NCBI GenBank assembly: GCA_963989385.1
Contig: OZ022501.1
Coordinates: 96,642,979-96,706,978, forward strand
DNA from: Ctena decussata
Lineage: Eukaryota; Mollusca; Bivalvia; Lucinida; Lucinidae
DNA: 64,000 bases
Direction of reading: 5' to 3'
Under the pieces are notes generated by a model. The model had not been told where the DNA came from and did not search any database. It saw only the letters and a list, made by a program, of their open reading frames with translations. Positions 1 through 12,754 of this stretch are shown piece by piece (positions within the stretch are counted from its first letter, which is position 1; each line of letters opens with the position of its first letter). A program made the translations under genes and the position numbers.

Positions 1-510
1 GTCATGCTCCATGTGAAATTTGAGATCCATGGGTTCAGTGGCTTTAGAGAAGAAGTTGTTTGAAGTTGTTTAAAAAGGTCATTTTTTGACATTGGCATTT
101 GAGCAAAATTACACACATAAACAGAAAGTAGGTCACTGAGACAAAACTCCCCTACAGATTTTTTTCATTTTTACAATTTTGAATACCAAGGTTTCACTGA
201 TGTTCCATGCCAAAATTCAGATAAATATACCCAGTAGTTCTGGAGAAGAAGTTTATTTTGTTGTTTTTGCTATTTTTAGTAATGGCGGCCATCTTGGATT
301 TTCAACCTGACCCAATTTTACAATTCTGAGACCCTGGAGTCAGGTCATGCTCCATGTGAAATTTGAGAACCATGGGACCAGTAGTTTTACAGAAGAAGAT
401 GTTTGAATATTTGTTTTTAGGTGTTGACGGACAAATTTCGTGACGACGCACGACGGACGCATTGGTATGACAATAGCTCACTATGGCCCTTCGGGCCAGG
501 TGAGCTAAAA
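1..510 (+). mobile_element. Family B hairpin-ended element, right part
   Basis: The window starts inside this element. It ends with the hairpin GGCC-CTTCG-GGCC (485-497) and CAGGTGAGCTAAAA, after a GACGGAC-type stretch. The sequence closely matches 40740-41233, the right part of a full copy. Confidence 0.75.
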
Positions 511-2284
511 AACACACAACATTTATGTAGAGCTAATGTCATGAACATGTATGCAAAGAATCAGCTTCATTCCCCTATAATATTATGGTTTTTATGGAGA
601 AGATTTTTGAATATTTTTTCGAATTTTTTGTCTTTTTGTTGCCATGGCAACAAATCAAATTCGGTGATTTGGACAAAATTAATATGACTCATAGAGGACT
701 ACTCAAGAAACATTTCTGTAGAAAAAAAATCCAAATAACTGCAGTGAGATAGCAAAAATTGTGGATTTGCATTTTTCCCATTACAAGTCAATGGAAACTT
801 TAAGTTGCCATAGCAGCCTATCAGCTGAAGCAATTGCCATGAAAAACAGTCATTCTATAGAGGCTAGTACTAAGATCCTTTCTGTGAAGTTTGAGCTTTA
901 TCGGCAACATAGCTTCTGCAAAATGAAATTTGATATTTTTTTGTATACGGTTCACAAAAAGTAGGGGATATTCAGGTATGAAAAATTGGATAAATATCTG
1001 TTAAGACACTTTTCATGAAAGTTTAGATGATATATCCTGTCACGTGATCTGCATACAATTTGTTTCATACAGGGGGTCAGGACTAAAATGTGGTAAATTC
1101 CAACAAAAATTTATTCAAAATCTTCAACTAAGCTAACCATTTTATGCACTTTTAAGTTTTGTATGCTAAAAGATTTTTTGTCTTCTTCAAAACTGTTATG
1201 TTGGGAAGAAAACCAGCAAACAAAATTCGTACAGGTGCATCGAGTTACCGAAAAATTCAGACGTTTATGGCCTGCACTCATTATTTTGTTGAAAGAGTGT
1301 GTAAACCCAATTTTCAGTTTGTTAAATGAAGCATGAGTGTTTCTGTGTAAATTTTGTAATCCACACCAGATTCGTGTGAAATTTGGGTGTCAACCCCCTG
1401 TCTAAAACGACACGCAGGTCACGTGACAGGATATACCATCCAAATTGTAATGCAAAATGTCTTATCGAATATTTGTCTGATGGATACTTGCCGTTTCAGA
1501 TGGATTTGGTATTTTTTCTAATTTATACGATTTTTAATAACTTAATATTCCCTACTTTTTCTGAGCAGTATATTTTTGACCATTCAATTGCAATGGCAAC
1601 CAGCCAAATTGTGCAATTTCATAAATTTCATGTGGTTGATAGAGGACTTCTCAAGGAACATTTCTGAAAAAGTTGTGTCAAAATATCTGCAGTGACAAAA
1701 GCAATAAATGCAAATTTTCCATTTTCCATTATAAGTTAATGGCAACTTTAAGTTGCCATAGCAACCAAACTGCTTGAGCAATTGCCAAGAAAAACAGAAT
1801 TTTTATAGAGGGTAGTACCAAGATTGTTTCTGTGAAGTTTGAACTTTATTGGTAGCATAGTTTCTGAGGAGATGATTTTTTAAATATTTTTTCTATTTTT
1901 AACCATTTGGTTGCCATGGCAACCAACCAAATAGTGCAATTTACATAAATTTCATGTGGCTGATAGAGAGCTATTCAAGGAACATTTCTGTAAAAGATTT
2001 GTCAAATTATCTGCAGAGAAATAGCAATAAATGCAAATTTTCCCATACAAACCAATGGAAACTTTAAGTTGCCATAGCAACCAAAGTTCTAAAGTGATTT
2101 AAATAAAAAACGGTGTTATTGGTTTCCCCTGCCAATAGATGCTAGAAATGAAATTTGGTAACAATGAGCCTTGTAGTTTCAGAGGAGATGTCATTTGAAA
2201 ATGTTGACGGACGGACGGACGAACGACGGATGCCTGCCTATACTATAAGCTCACATACGAGCCTTCGGCTCAGGTGAGCTAAAA
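511..2284 (+). mobile_element. Family C hairpin-ended element with ~330 bp core repeats
   Basis: Core units contain GCCATGGCAACCAACCAAAT and TTTCTGTGAAGTTTGA and recur about three times. The right end has GACGGACGGACG, the hairpin GAGC-CTTCG-GCTC (2259-2271) and CAGGTGAGCTAAAA. The left boundary is uncertain. A separate inverted-repeat element (956-1560) is inserted in it. Confidence 0.65.
956..1560. mobile_element. Inverted-repeat element nested in family C
   Basis: It starts AAAAAGTAGGGGATATT and ends AATATTCCCTACTTTTT. Inner parts of the arms also match, including TATCCTGTCACGTGA on the left against TCACGTGACAGGATATA on the right. It encodes no recognisable transposase. Confidence 0.6.
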
Positions 2285-2684
2285 AAACATGCTAATACCT
2301 GTTTGGTATTCATAACTAACTACTGAAAAAAGCTAACAACTACTTGTCAGTAAAATTCATGAAAATACTCTACTTATACTCCAAAACTCATTTTAACATC
2401 ACTGATCAGGTCCACCAACTTTGTTGTTCCACCAAATATTTGTTGTTCGACACATAGTTTGTCCATTCACAAATCAACAAGATATGTCAGAAGACAATAA
2501 AGTGCAACTTACTGAAGCTAGGCTTTAAGAAAGGCATGTTTAATATGGACAATAAAGACCAAGTGAAATGAAATCAACTGCAGTGTGAGAATGTACAGTT
2601 TTCCTAAGACTAATTCAAACCCCTAAAATATTGCCAGAGATATGACAATGTGGATGGATGGACAGATGACTTGAGCTTTTATGT

Positions 2685-2857
2685 CCTTTTTAACAGTACT
2701 TCAGTCATATCATGACGAAGGGTGGGTGATAACGAAAGGCTCTGTGCAATGGAACCCTGTTTATGACTGAAAAGATTCCCGCCTGCCTGGATGCTCAAAC
2801 CCTGGACTGCTAGATCAGCATGCCAGCGCTTAACCTACCTAGCTACCAGGGCTCCTA
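2685..2857 (-). mobile_element. tRNA-derived SINE
   Basis: Read on the minus strand it starts GGAGCCCTGGTAGCTAGGTA, has an A-box-like GGTTAAGCGC, an anticodon-arm-like part, and a B-box-like GGGTTTGAGCATCC. A tail follows containing ATGACTGAAGTACTGTTAAA. That is a tRNA-like head plus SINE body. Confidence 0.65.
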
Positions 2858-3361
2858 TATGTCAATATGACTAAACTGAAGAATATAGGTCAAAGTGATC
2901 TAGAAGTGATATAAGGTCGATCTCTGTATCTGAATGTACCATTACACAAAGTATGATACAAATCCATGAAATAGTGTTAGAGATATTGGCTAAAATCAGA
3001 CCATGAAATATAGGTCACAATTACCTGCAACTGAAATGTGGTATCTGACAGTTTCACTGGACAATGAAGTATATGTCAAAACTCAATACGATTCACTGCA
3101 TTCTGTTGGTCTGTCGAAGATGTAAGCGTATGCCAAATATTTCGACTCTACCCCATGTAATTACTGAGGATCTGGCTTAAACAGTAAGTGATTTTTTCTA
3201 GTGAAGTTTTTTTCTTAGTGCGGTGAACCATAAACTATTGGTCAACATCAGATATGGTTTACTGCATTTAGTTGGCCGTCCCAAGATATGCCAAATACTA
3301 CATATTTACCTCTTGCAGTAACTTAAACACAGTTTGTAAAGTGAACTGTGCTCAGGTGAGC
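2858..3361. other. AT-rich spacer with no clear feature
   Basis: Sequence between the SINE and the next inverted-repeat element. It contains repeat-like phrases (ggtcaaagtgatct, taggtcacaattacc) but no coding signal that I can support. Confidence 0.4.
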
Positions 3362-4151
3362 TTAAGGTGGTGATTTGTGGTGTATATACAAAAATCTCAA
3401 TAAAACCATAAAAAATTATTGTATCTTTCTGAAAGTTAGCAGACTTCTTATTACTGTTGTCCTTTACAGTTTAGAATACAATCTCAAAAATAAAATCCGT
3501 TGTTGAAAATGTACTTAGCTCTGAAGATACTTTGATGTATTAAAAAAAAGCGTCCTAGCAATAATTTGTTCCAGCTCTTTCTCAAATTGTTAGGTAGACC
3601 AGATATAAACAGTAGCTTTTTCCTCAAATGTCTGACCATGTATAGAAGTGCATGTACTGTGGTTGCATTCATTAATACAGGTAGGTCAGGTACACCTATA
3701 TCATACTCACAGTATAAATATTACATTACAATGACCAAGACAGGTGTATTATTGAAATTATTCAACCTTGAAAACACTCTGCTATGTATTTTTAAGACAA
3801 ATATTTGGACACAGGCCACATCTTTTTTAATCTGCACAGCCTGATAACGTGCAATGAAAATGGAGAAAATAATTGCTAGGACGCTCTTCATAATACATTA
3901 ATTTATGTTCAGACCTGGTTACATTTTCAATAATGATGGTCATTTTTTAGATTTATTCACACAAATTTAGCCTTAGATCTTTTCTTATATAAATCCTTTT
4001 TAACATCAACATGTCCTGCATTTTGGGATTCTGAATTGTGAGAAACAATATAAAGAAGGTATCTGCTAAGTTTTGGGAAGATCTGTTGTATTTTCAGCAT
4101 TTTATGCAAATTTTTGTCTTATTCCCAAATCAGTGATAATCACCACCTTAA
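3362..4151. mobile_element. TTAA-flanked inverted-repeat element, GGTGGTGAT family, copy 1
   Basis: It starts TTAAGGTGGTGATTTGTGG and ends ATAATCACCACCTTAA. The arms stay similar for well over 100 bp (TGCTAGGACGC against GCGTCCTAGCA). A second, interrupted copy lies at 26011-27642. Confidence 0.7.
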
Positions 4152-4175
4152 ATGTACATAAATATGCAATACCAT

Positions 4176-4408
4176 GGGGCTAATACCAATTTGGCTACCT
4201 TTGCTTTCGACCAAGTCTGTACTATACAAAGGGACTTTCCACCAAGAATACGATCGTAAGCATTACCAATGACAGTAAATGGTACAACTGTCAATGGCTG
4301 TCAACCAAGCTGATGCTGCTGTCAATTGTCTTGGTCGACAGCCACTTTTGCATGAATGGTAATGACCGACTTGGTCAAAAGCAGAGGTAGCCAAAGTGGT
4401 ATTACCCC
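4176..4408. mobile_element. Short inverted-repeat element (MITE)
   Basis: The left end GGGGCTAATACCAATTTGGC matches the reverse complement of the right end (GCCAAAGTGGTATTACCCC), and the match continues through CTACC..TGCTTT.GACCAAGTC. About 230 bp, with no coding content. Confidence 0.7.
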
Positions 4409-4443
4409 TGTGAATACATATATACTAAAAAGAACAAAAAAAT

Positions 4444-6016
4444 ACAAAAGGTCCATGGTGGACCTAAATCGCTCACCTGAGTTAAGATGAAATAACATGG
4501 AAGATCATCTATTTGATGTCGATTCAATTGGAGCAGTTTTGCATTTTCCAATCTATATTCTGACAAAGTTTCATTTAGATTGGATCAAAACTGTGACCTC
4601 TAGAGTGTACACAATGTTTTTCTAAGATCTGACCTGGCGATCTAGTTTTTGATCAGACATTATTAAGTTTCAAACTTGGCCTACATTTCATGAGCATAAA
4701 CGTTCTGACAAAGTTATATGAAGATTCCATGCAAAATAAAGCCACAATTGTGTACACAAGGTTTTTCTATGATTTGACCTAGTTTTTGACCTGACAAAAC
4801 CCAGTTCCAAACTTGGCCTAGATTTCATTAAGATAATCATTCTGACGAAGTTTCATGAAGATTGAACCAAAACTGTGCCCTGTAGAGAATACACAATGTT
4901 TTTCTAAGGTTTGAAATAGTGACCTAGTTTTTGATCCAACAGGACCCAGTTGCACTCTTGGTCTAGATTTGTTGGTGATAATTTTTTGACAAAGTTTCAT
5001 GAAGATTGGAACAAAACTGTGGCCTCTGGAGCATTCACATGTTTCTTCTAAGACCTGACCTAATTGACCTAGTTTTTAAACTGACATGGCCCAGTTTCAA
5101 ATTTGGTCTAGATTTCATAAAGATAAGCATTCTGACAACGTTTCATGAAGATTGGATCATAACTGTGCTCTCTAGAGTGTACATAAGGCTTTTCTAAGAT
5201 TTGGCCTAGCAACCTAGTTTTTGACCCTACATGACTCAGTTTATATCCTGGCCTAGATTATATAAGGATAAGCATTCTGACAAAATTTCAGGAAGATTGA
5301 ATTATAACTGTGCCCTCTAGAGTGTACACAAGGTTTTTCTAAGATTTGACCTAGTGACCTAGTTTTTGACCCCACATGACTCAGTTTCCATCTTGGCCTA
5401 GATTGTATAAGGATAAGCGTTCTGACATAGTTTCATGAAGATTGGATTATAACTGTGCCCTCTAGAGTGTACACAAGGTTTTTCTAAGACTTGACCTCGT
5501 GTCCTAGTTTCTGATCCCACATGACCCAGATTCAACCTTGGTCCAGATTTAATTAAGATAAACATTCTGACAAAGTTTCATGATGATTGGATCAAAACTG
5601 TGCCCTCTGTGTCATTCTAAGATTTATTTCTATTTCAGCTCTGGCGGCCATTTTGTTCAGCAGATTGGAACTGTTTTAGCAATTTTGGTTCAAGGCCATG
5701 AGCCAAACATTTTTGTGAAATTTTGAAATCGAGCCATTGGCTTCAGAGGAGATGTCGTTTTTTTAAATGTTTTTCTATTTTTAGCTGTGGCGGCCATTTT
5801 GTTCAGCAGAGGCAAACCATTTTAGCAATTTTGGTTCAGGGCTATAACAGAAACATTTGTGTAAAATTATTTTGAAATTGGCTCACTGGCCTAGGAGGAG
5901 ATGTCATTTGAAAAATTGTTGATGGACACACGGACGGACGGATGTACGGACGGACGACGGACAAATATCGATCACAATAGCTCGCCTTTAGCACTTCGTG
6001 CTCAGGTGAGCTAAAA
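4444..6016 (+). mobile_element. Family A hairpin-ended minisatellite element, copy 1
   Basis: The left end has the hairpin GGTCCATGGTGGACC and GCTCACCTGAG. The core has about eight ~145-bp units with GACCTAGTGACCTAGTTTTT, then two ~130-bp units with GCTCTGGCGGCCATTTTGTT. The right end has GGACGGACGACGGAC, the hairpin AGCA-CTTCG-TGCT and CAGGTGAGCTAAAA. Confidence 0.8.
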
Positions 6017-6289
6017 ATAGAAGAAAATGATTTGAAATGTTAACACCTGCCTAGTGTTTGAGGCTGAAACTGGAAATACATTTTTACTCTTCAGATTGTT
6101 GCCTCCACAATCATATTCTATGCATGCTGTTACATGTATAATCAGATCCACATACCTCTTTTTCATTTATCATAATAGTGCAGTGTATCTGTGCTGCATG
6201 TGTGACAGGTTGTCAGTTTACATAAAACAGGCATAAGTATTTCTGATATTCCTGGTAAAGTCCTAAGACATGGTTCTTAATTGTAAATC

Positions 6290-6485
6290 AGAGCCCTAGA
6301 TAAGAGTGAGTATTTGGTGATAATTAAGGATAATTTTTGTTAATTCTGCATTAAACACATGTTATGACCCCTCATCTGAACCGTCTCAACAAGACAGTTC
6401 AGATGAGGGGTCACAACATATGGTTTCAATGAGAAATAAAAAAAATTATCCCTCAATTATCATCAAATAACCCTCTTACATGATC
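6290..6485. mobile_element. Foldback MITE, GACCCCTCATCTGAACCGTC family, copy 1
   Basis: A near-perfect palindrome: TTATGACCCCTCATCTGAAC then a short loop and its complement, with outer arms TATTTGGTGATAATTAAGG. A second copy lies at 28325-28530. Confidence 0.75.
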
Positions 6486-6664
6486 AAGTTAGATACTATA
6501 TAAAATGGCAACAATGATGAATTTTTCGTATCATTTTCCATTTGAACAGATTTTATGCAGTTAAAATACTAATAGGAATCATACTCAACATAAAAAACCC
6601 TTCAGTTACAGCAAGAAGACATAACAAGAAATATGCATACCTATGCAAAACCCAGTTTTACATA

Positions 6665-6963
6665 CCGTAATCGACCCATTTACCGCACCGTGCGCTTAAC
6701 TTTTTCAAAATTGCAACAAAAAGATGTGGTTAAAATATATTTAATAACCGCACACTCAGAACAATGAAATGCAGGGTGACTGGAAAGAGGCAACATGGGT
6801 AGGACTGGAAATACTTTGTGTTTATACTTTTCATGAGTTCCCTGTTAATTATTGGGTTTTGTGAGAGTTTCAAAGAAAAAGCAGTGTGCGCTTGTGCAGT
6901 TTGTCCGGAAATGGCCTTGGTGTGCGGTTATAGGGGCATGTGCGGTAAATGGGTCGATTACGG
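6665..6963. mobile_element. 299-bp MITE with TA target site, intact copy
   Basis: Exact 24-bp terminal inverted repeats beginning CCGTAATCGACCCATTTACC, flanked by TA on both sides (6663-6664, 6964-6965). The short ORFs inside are not convincing as genes. A second copy (45414-46062) carries an insertion. TA duplication fits a Tc1/mariner-type origin. Confidence 0.85.
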
Positions 6964-6986
6964 TATGTATACATACAAGACAAAAA

Positions 6987-7814
6987 TTAAGGGGTCAAAC
7001 TTTTACCCTGCAATTTCTGGAACATTTCAAACATTAGGTAAAATTAAATCATTTTTACCTTCCATTTTATTCATTTTGCATGTTTTATACACATGAAGTT
7101 TGAACCTATAGCATCTGTCTTGACCAAGTCCAGGCTTTAAGTCAAGCTGCCCCTAAAATGAAAGTGGTTTGAATTCCCATATACCTCTAGGTGCAGAATA
7201 TCCTTCAGTCAAGGTTACTATTTTTAGAAACACCAATACTTAAATGCCTGTAAAACCATATTGTAACTTTCAAAGTGTAATTTTATAGTTGTTATGCTAA
7301 ATTCACAGCTGCAGCTAATATTTGGCGATACAATCTATTATCATGAGCCACTTACACACGGTTTGTTTAAAGAATCAAATTTAAGGTCTTGCTGCCTAAA
7401 ATTGTTCCAAAGTGTAGTTTGTTCCCTAAGGTACATATTCCCTAAGGTACATAGAGAATTGATAGTGTGTCAGTCTGGTCAGGCATATCTTCTAAAATTG
7501 ATATGAGTTTATATTTGTTACAGCTTGCTGACCTTAAAAATGATTGAAATTGATGACTATCAAGCAATTTTGCAAAAAATTCATGAATTGGCGAAATCAA
7601 AAATTTTGGTAAATTTACTCCTAATGGACTTCCGACCACTTTGATTTTGAGGGTAGTGTGAATTGAAGTCTGGACTTGGTCGAGATAAAGGCTATATTTT
7701 CAAACTTTACGTGTATAAAACGTGCTAAATGAATGAAATGTAAGGTAGAAGTGATTTATTTTACCAAATATTTGAAATGTTCAGAAATCGTAGGTTAAAA
7801 GTTTGACCCCTTAA
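6987..7814. mobile_element. TTAA-flanked element with long inverted repeats
   Basis: The ends are TTAAGGGGTCAAACTTTTA and TAAAAGTTTGACCCCTTAA. Similarity between the arms runs about 150 bp inward to GACTTGGTCGA / TTGACCAAGTC. No transposase ORF; non-autonomous. Confidence 0.75.
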
Positions 7815-9540
7815 TATTTTTTTGAGTATGTAATTTTTTCGTAACATAAAACATTTTTGCATGTACAATTTATATAACACAGAATGAAATAGATCATGCC
7901 TTCTATTCTAAACACTTGAAAGATACAACTGCAATGTATTTCTGACTGACCAATGACCATTTATAAAGCAGTTCTCAGCCACACATGGAACTGATTTATA
8001 CACACATTGGACTGTAAGCTTTCACACTGCTATTGAAACATCTGGGAGCTATCTATATACATGTCAGAAAAAGAATCTGACAATACCATAATGTTCCTTA
8101 TTGTTGGACACTGACAGTCTGAGTATCAATGTAGATACAGATCAGACTGCTCCTAGAATAATCTGATCAGGGTCCACTCAGACTGCTCTTTGTCTAGTCA
8201 GGGCTACTCAGTTTGCTATTTTGTCTACATCTTTTGAATGAATTACAGTCAAACCTGTCTTAAGGGGTCACACAGGGGAAGGACAGAAATTGGTTGTTTA
8301 AGACAAGTGGCCCTTTAATACAGCTTCATCTGCACTGTGTTTTGGTCCAATGGACCAAGAAAAGTGACTGCTTAAGAAAGGTTATCCCTTTATAGAGAAG
8401 ACCACATAAGCAGGTTTTTACTCTACAGACATAGACAATGATTCTCTTCTAATCTTAGGAACATTACAGCAATTTTGTGAGTGTCCAAATTTTAAGGATT
8501 TTACGGTACTCACCAATGTAAATTATCTTTATACTACACTACCGAACTTTATACAACTCTACAATTTATACCAGAAATAAACTGTACACTAGCCTTCCAA
8601 TCACTCATGCCAGGCTCAATCAAAACCAAATTTAGTCTATAATTTTCTGAAGCATAATTTGTAAGATGTAAGAATGCTATTAATTTTGTTGTATACAGAT
8701 TGTATTTTTCATATGTGAACAGTTTGACCTACCGTATATATATTGAAATGCAATTTTTAAAAAGAAAAAAAAACAAACAAAAAAACAGTCATGTTGAACA
8801 AATTAAATATCCTAGAAAAGTTAATACTTTCATATAAGGAATGTGACAACGTTTCATTCTGATATTTTACATAAAAAAACAAAAAGCATTAGAAAACATT
8901 ATTCAATAAATCCTAGAAAAATTTTTACGTCCTTTTTAGCAGTATTGATAACAGTTTGGCATGGGAGTGACTGGTAGGTGTACATTTCTTGATATACTCA
9001 AGATGACGTGGCTAAATTAGGTGAAGGAAAAATTATACCATAATACACCAGCTACCCCATCCATATTTCATTTGCACTTCAAGCTACTTTTAAAATACAG
9101 CTCAAGGGATGCTCTGGATGTGTATGAAAATAATTTAAAATGTTAAAATGAATTAAGAGTTCGTATTTGACCACTTTCATTGAAACACATGTAATATTCC
9201 TCAAACCAAAGCAAAATATATACAGGTTGTACATTTCAGTTTTGAAAAATTAGGTATGGTAGTCCATTTTCCTTGTATTTTTAAACACAATGTCATGGGA
9301 ATTTTGAAAACTATTCCATAAGTTGGCGATTGTTGAGCTTATTATTTCCTTATTTTAATTTCACAATTAAGGGTTTAGGGTACCCTAATGGAGGATCTTA
9401 TACGAGTGGTCATTTCATATGAAATTATAAAACAAGCCTTCTGCGAGTTTCATAAATTCATATGAAATGACCATGAATGAAAGATTCTGTTTATCATATG
9501 TTTTAAAAAAATTTCACCTTCAGAATGAACATTATTTCAA
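7815..9540. other. AT-rich non-coding stretch with small repeats
   Basis: Contains a possible MITE (8243-8425; CAGTCAAACCTGTCTTAAG on the left against TTAAGCAGG on the right) and a small palindrome at 9405-9480 (GGTCATTTCATATGAAAT and its complement). Otherwise I see no gene. Confidence 0.4.
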
Positions 9541-9576
9541 CTACAGGTGGCAGTAAGCATGGCCGGAATACCCCCC

Positions 9577-9577
9577 T

Positions 9578-9608
<31 letters not shown>
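9577..9608. repeat. Poly-C tract
   Basis: A run of more than 25 C residues; a simple repeat and an assembly-risk position. Confidence 0.9.
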
Positions 9609-9619
9609 TTGCATTTACA

Positions 9620-11905
9620 CACACTTCACACACTTATTTGAAAATTGTCAGAGAAACAGTTCAGGCGAAGAAGCAGCAACAACTCTGTTTTCAAAAACCA
9701 CAAAGGGGCATAACTAAGCCGGAAAACTCTTCTATAAAAAGCTAATAATATTAGTAATCTATTGTCTTCTGAATCTATGCACCAAAAAGGAATAAAATCA
9801 AAGCAACATGACAAAAAGGTCCTATATAAACGGTGCATAAGATATCAACAAGAGGTCCATGATGGACCTAAATCGCTCATCTGAGTTATGATGAAATAAC
9901 ACAGAAGATCATCTATTTGATGATGGTTCAATTGGAGCAGTTTTGCACTTTCTGATCTATATTCTGACAAAGTTTCATTTAGATTGGATCAAAACTGTGC
10001 CCTCTAGAGTGTACACAATATTTTCTAAGATCTGACCTGACAATTTAGTTTTTGATCAGACATTATTCAGTTTCAAATTTGGCCTACGTTTCATGAAGAT
10101 ACACATTCTGACAAAGTTTCAAGAAGATTCAATGCAAAATAAATCCACAATTGTGTATACAAGGTTTTTCTATGATTTGACCTAGTGACCTACCGGTAGT
10201 TTTTGACCTGACAAAACCCAGTTCCAAACTTGGCCTAGATTTCATTAAGATAATCATTCTGACAAAGTTTCATGAATATTGAACCAAAACTGTGCCCCCT
10301 AGAGTATACACAATGTTTTTCTAAGGTTTGACCTAGACCTAGTTTTTGATCCAACATGAGCAGTTGCACCCATGGTCTAGATTTGTTGGAGATAAACATT
10401 TTGACAAAGTTTCATGAAGATTGGAACAAAACTGTGAGCTCTGGAGCATTCACATGGTTTTTTTAAGATCTGACCTAGTGACCTAGTTTTTGACCTGACA
10501 TAGTCCAGTTTCATAATTGGTCTAGATTTCATAAAAATAAGCATTCTGACAAAGTTTCATGAAGATTGAATAATAACTGTGCCCTCCAGAGTGTACACAT
10601 GGTTGTCCTAAGATTTGACCTAGTGACCTAGCTTTTGACCCTTCATAACTCAGTTTCAATCTTGACCTAGATTGTATACGGATAAACAGTCTGACGAAGT
10701 TTCATGAAGATTGGATCATAACTGTGCCCTCTAGAGTGTACACATGATTTTTCTAAGATTTGACCCAGTGACCTAGTTTTTGACCCTACATGACTCAGTT
10801 TCAATCTTGGCCTAGATTGGAGAAGGATAAACATTCAGACATAGTTTCATGAAGATTGGATCATAACTGTGCCCTCTAGAGTGTACACAAGGTTTTTCTA
10901 AGATTTGACCTAGTGACCTAGTTTTTGACCCCACATGACCCAGTTTCAAAATTGGTCTAGATTTCATTCAGATAAACATTCTGACAAAGTATCATGATGA
11001 TTGGGTCAAAACTGTGCCCTCTGTGTCATTCTAAGATTTCTATTTTTAGGTCTGGCGGCCATTTAGTTCAACCGAGTGGAACCGTTTTGACAATTTTGGT
11101 TCAGGGCCATGAGTCAAACATTTCTGTGAAATTATTTTGAAATCAAGCCATTGGGCCATCGAGATATTGTCGTTTAAAGGTTTTTCTATTTTTAGCTCTG
11201 GTGGCCATTTTTTTTCAGCGGAGTGTAATCGTGTTAGCAATTTTGGTTCAGGGCCATGAGTCAAACATTTCTGTGAATTTTTTTTTAAATCGAGCCATTG
11301 CCTCAGAGGAGATGTCGTTTAAAGGTTTTTCTATTTTCAGCTCTGGCGCCCATTTTGTTCAGGGGAGTGGAACCATTTTAGCAATTTTGGTTCAGCGCTA
11401 TAACAGAAACACTTGTGTGAAATTATTTTGAAAATTGGCTTACTGGTCTACGAGGAGATGTCATTTGAAGAAATTGTCGACGGACGGAGGGACAGACGGA
11501 GAGACAGACGACGGACAAATATCAATCACAATAGCTCACCTTGAGCACTTCGTGCTCAGGTGAGCTAAAAAGGGGCATAACTCAGGCAAAAAGGGTTGAC
11601 AATTTAAATTATAACATACTTAATTTCAAGAAAATCGGTCAAGCAGTCTTGGAGGAGTTGCCATAACAAACTTTTTTTACGAAAAATATAAAGGGGCATA
11701 ACTCAGCAGGCAAACACTTCCAGAAACAAGACCTGTCACCGGGCCAGGATAGCTCACCTGACAGCGCCTTGCCCATCACATAAAAAACTTTAACGTAAAA
11801 CTTTAACATTTTGCTAACGCCGCCGCCGCCGCCAACGCCACCGCTGACACCGACGCCGGGGTTAGTGCAATAGCTCTTCCTGAACTTCGTTCAGGCGAGC
11901 TAAAA
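9620..11905 (+). mobile_element. Family D hairpin-ended element, split by a family A copy
   Basis: Pieces on both sides share AAAGGGGCATAACT and cAGAGAAACAGTT-type core phrases. The right end has a GCCGCCGCC-rich stretch, the hairpin CTGAA-CTTCG-TTCAG and GCGAGCTAAAA at 11905. The left boundary is uncertain. A fragment of the same core occurs at 33640-33890. Confidence 0.55.
9849..11573 (+). mobile_element. Family A hairpin-ended minisatellite element, copy 2 (nested)
   Basis: The left hairpin GGTCCATGATGGACC is followed by ATCGCTCATCTGAG. About nine ~145-bp units and three ~130-bp GGCCATTT units follow, then GACGGACGGAGGGACAGACG, the hairpin GAGCA-CTTCG-TGCTC and CAGGTGAGCTAAAA. It sits inside a family D element. 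Confidence 0.8.
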
Positions 11906-12212
11906 ACTGGATAAACATGTGTCAACTATTTTCTTATGAGCCATCTATGAGGCATCTATGACCCAAATCTGAATAATTTCGAAGCAAAAACAACTATAAG
12001 GAGTATTTTATCAGACCCCCCCCCCCCCACCCCCCCACCACCACCATCCCGCCCCTCCTCCCAGTGGCTGAGAAGACCCTTGGATTATTTGACCATGACT
12101 GGCTCAGTTAACAAACAGTGCATTTTGTTACTGCTACATAAAATTTTCAAAACATGAATAAGTTGCTGCTTTCACAGCATCCAAACTATTCATCCCAGAA
12201 ATAGAGTAGTCC

Positions 12213-12218
12213 TTTATT
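12213..12218 (-). promoter_or_regulatory. Second possible polyadenylation signal AATAAA
   Basis: AATAAA on the minus strand in unique-looking sequence about 535 nt beyond the stop of the large ORF. It is followed by an AT-rich stretch and is an alternative 3' end. Confidence 0.35.
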
Positions 12219-12393
12219 CTTCAATAGCATACAACAGATTATTTACATGCGTAAGTTATTTACAGGGGTAAACAATATGTACAGATATTTACACTTTGTT
12301 TTCTAAATGGATGTGGGTACCAACATTTGAAAAAAAAATAGTTACATGAAATGTCCAGGAAGTGCCAAAATCATTGATCAGTTGAATATGGGA

Positions 12394-12399
12394 TTTATT
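12394..12399 (-). promoter_or_regulatory. Possible polyadenylation signal AATAAA
   Basis: AATAAA on the minus strand about 355 nt beyond the stop of the large ORF. It lies at the edge of a TTAA-type repeat, so a repeat may supply the 3' end. Confidence 0.35.
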
Positions 12400-12581
12400 A
12401 ACCCTTTAAGCGCCAAAAATAGACAACAAATTATACATCTGCAAAATTTAAAAACAATGGTTTGTCTGAATTATATCATTGAGAATTCAAATACTAGGAG
12501 GCAAACAGTCTAGATCTAGATGACAAGCCGCCTCATCAGGGTCTAGGCTGTTTGCAAGTTATGATTTGATATTGTTCATTT

Positions 12582-12713
12582 TCACAGCACTCTTCCTTTT
12601 GTATCCCTCAGTCTACTATAACCAGCCAAAAATGATTGATTGCCATCTGGCAGTATGCAATGAGCCCGTTGGCTAAAATCATCTTCTGTGGGCCAGTCCC
12701 ATTGGTTGCACAG
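12582..12713 (-). CDS. Candidate small terminal exon downstream of the large ORF
   Basis: On the minus strand a plausible acceptor (ATCTTTACAG) is followed by 43 open codons ending in TGA. The peptide includes WDWPTEDDFSQRAHCILPDG, which looks protein-like. A phase-0 join from a weak donor GTTAAG at 12796 would splice it onto residue 1673 of the large ORF, replacing that ORF's last residues and removing an 83-nt intron. The donor is poor and a stretch this long can be open by chance, so this is only a candidate. It could instead be a terminal exon of a longer transcript from upstream. Possible AATAAA signals lie further downstream. Confidence 0.3.
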   Translation of the reverse strand: MCNQWDWPTEDDFSQRAHCILPDGNQSFLAGYSRLRDTKGRVL

Positions 12714-12754
12714 CTGTAAAGATTAAGTCTATGATAATTATGCCTAGAACATTT

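Larger units (their letters stand above)
11906..12581. other. 3' flank of the large gene
   Basis: Holds a C-rich simple repeat (12017-12060), possible polyadenylation signals, and from 12398 a piece starting TTAACCCTTTAAGCGCCA. That piece matches the left end of the TTAA element at 25816-26007 but lacks its right end. No inverted repeat pairs with the other flank of the large ORF. Confidence 0.5.

Noticed and set aside
6818..7096. 92-codon ORF, partly repeated at 45812-46117
   Set aside because: It lies in the TA-flanked MITE and runs past its end into unrelated DNA in both copies; the shared peptide is explained by the repeat.
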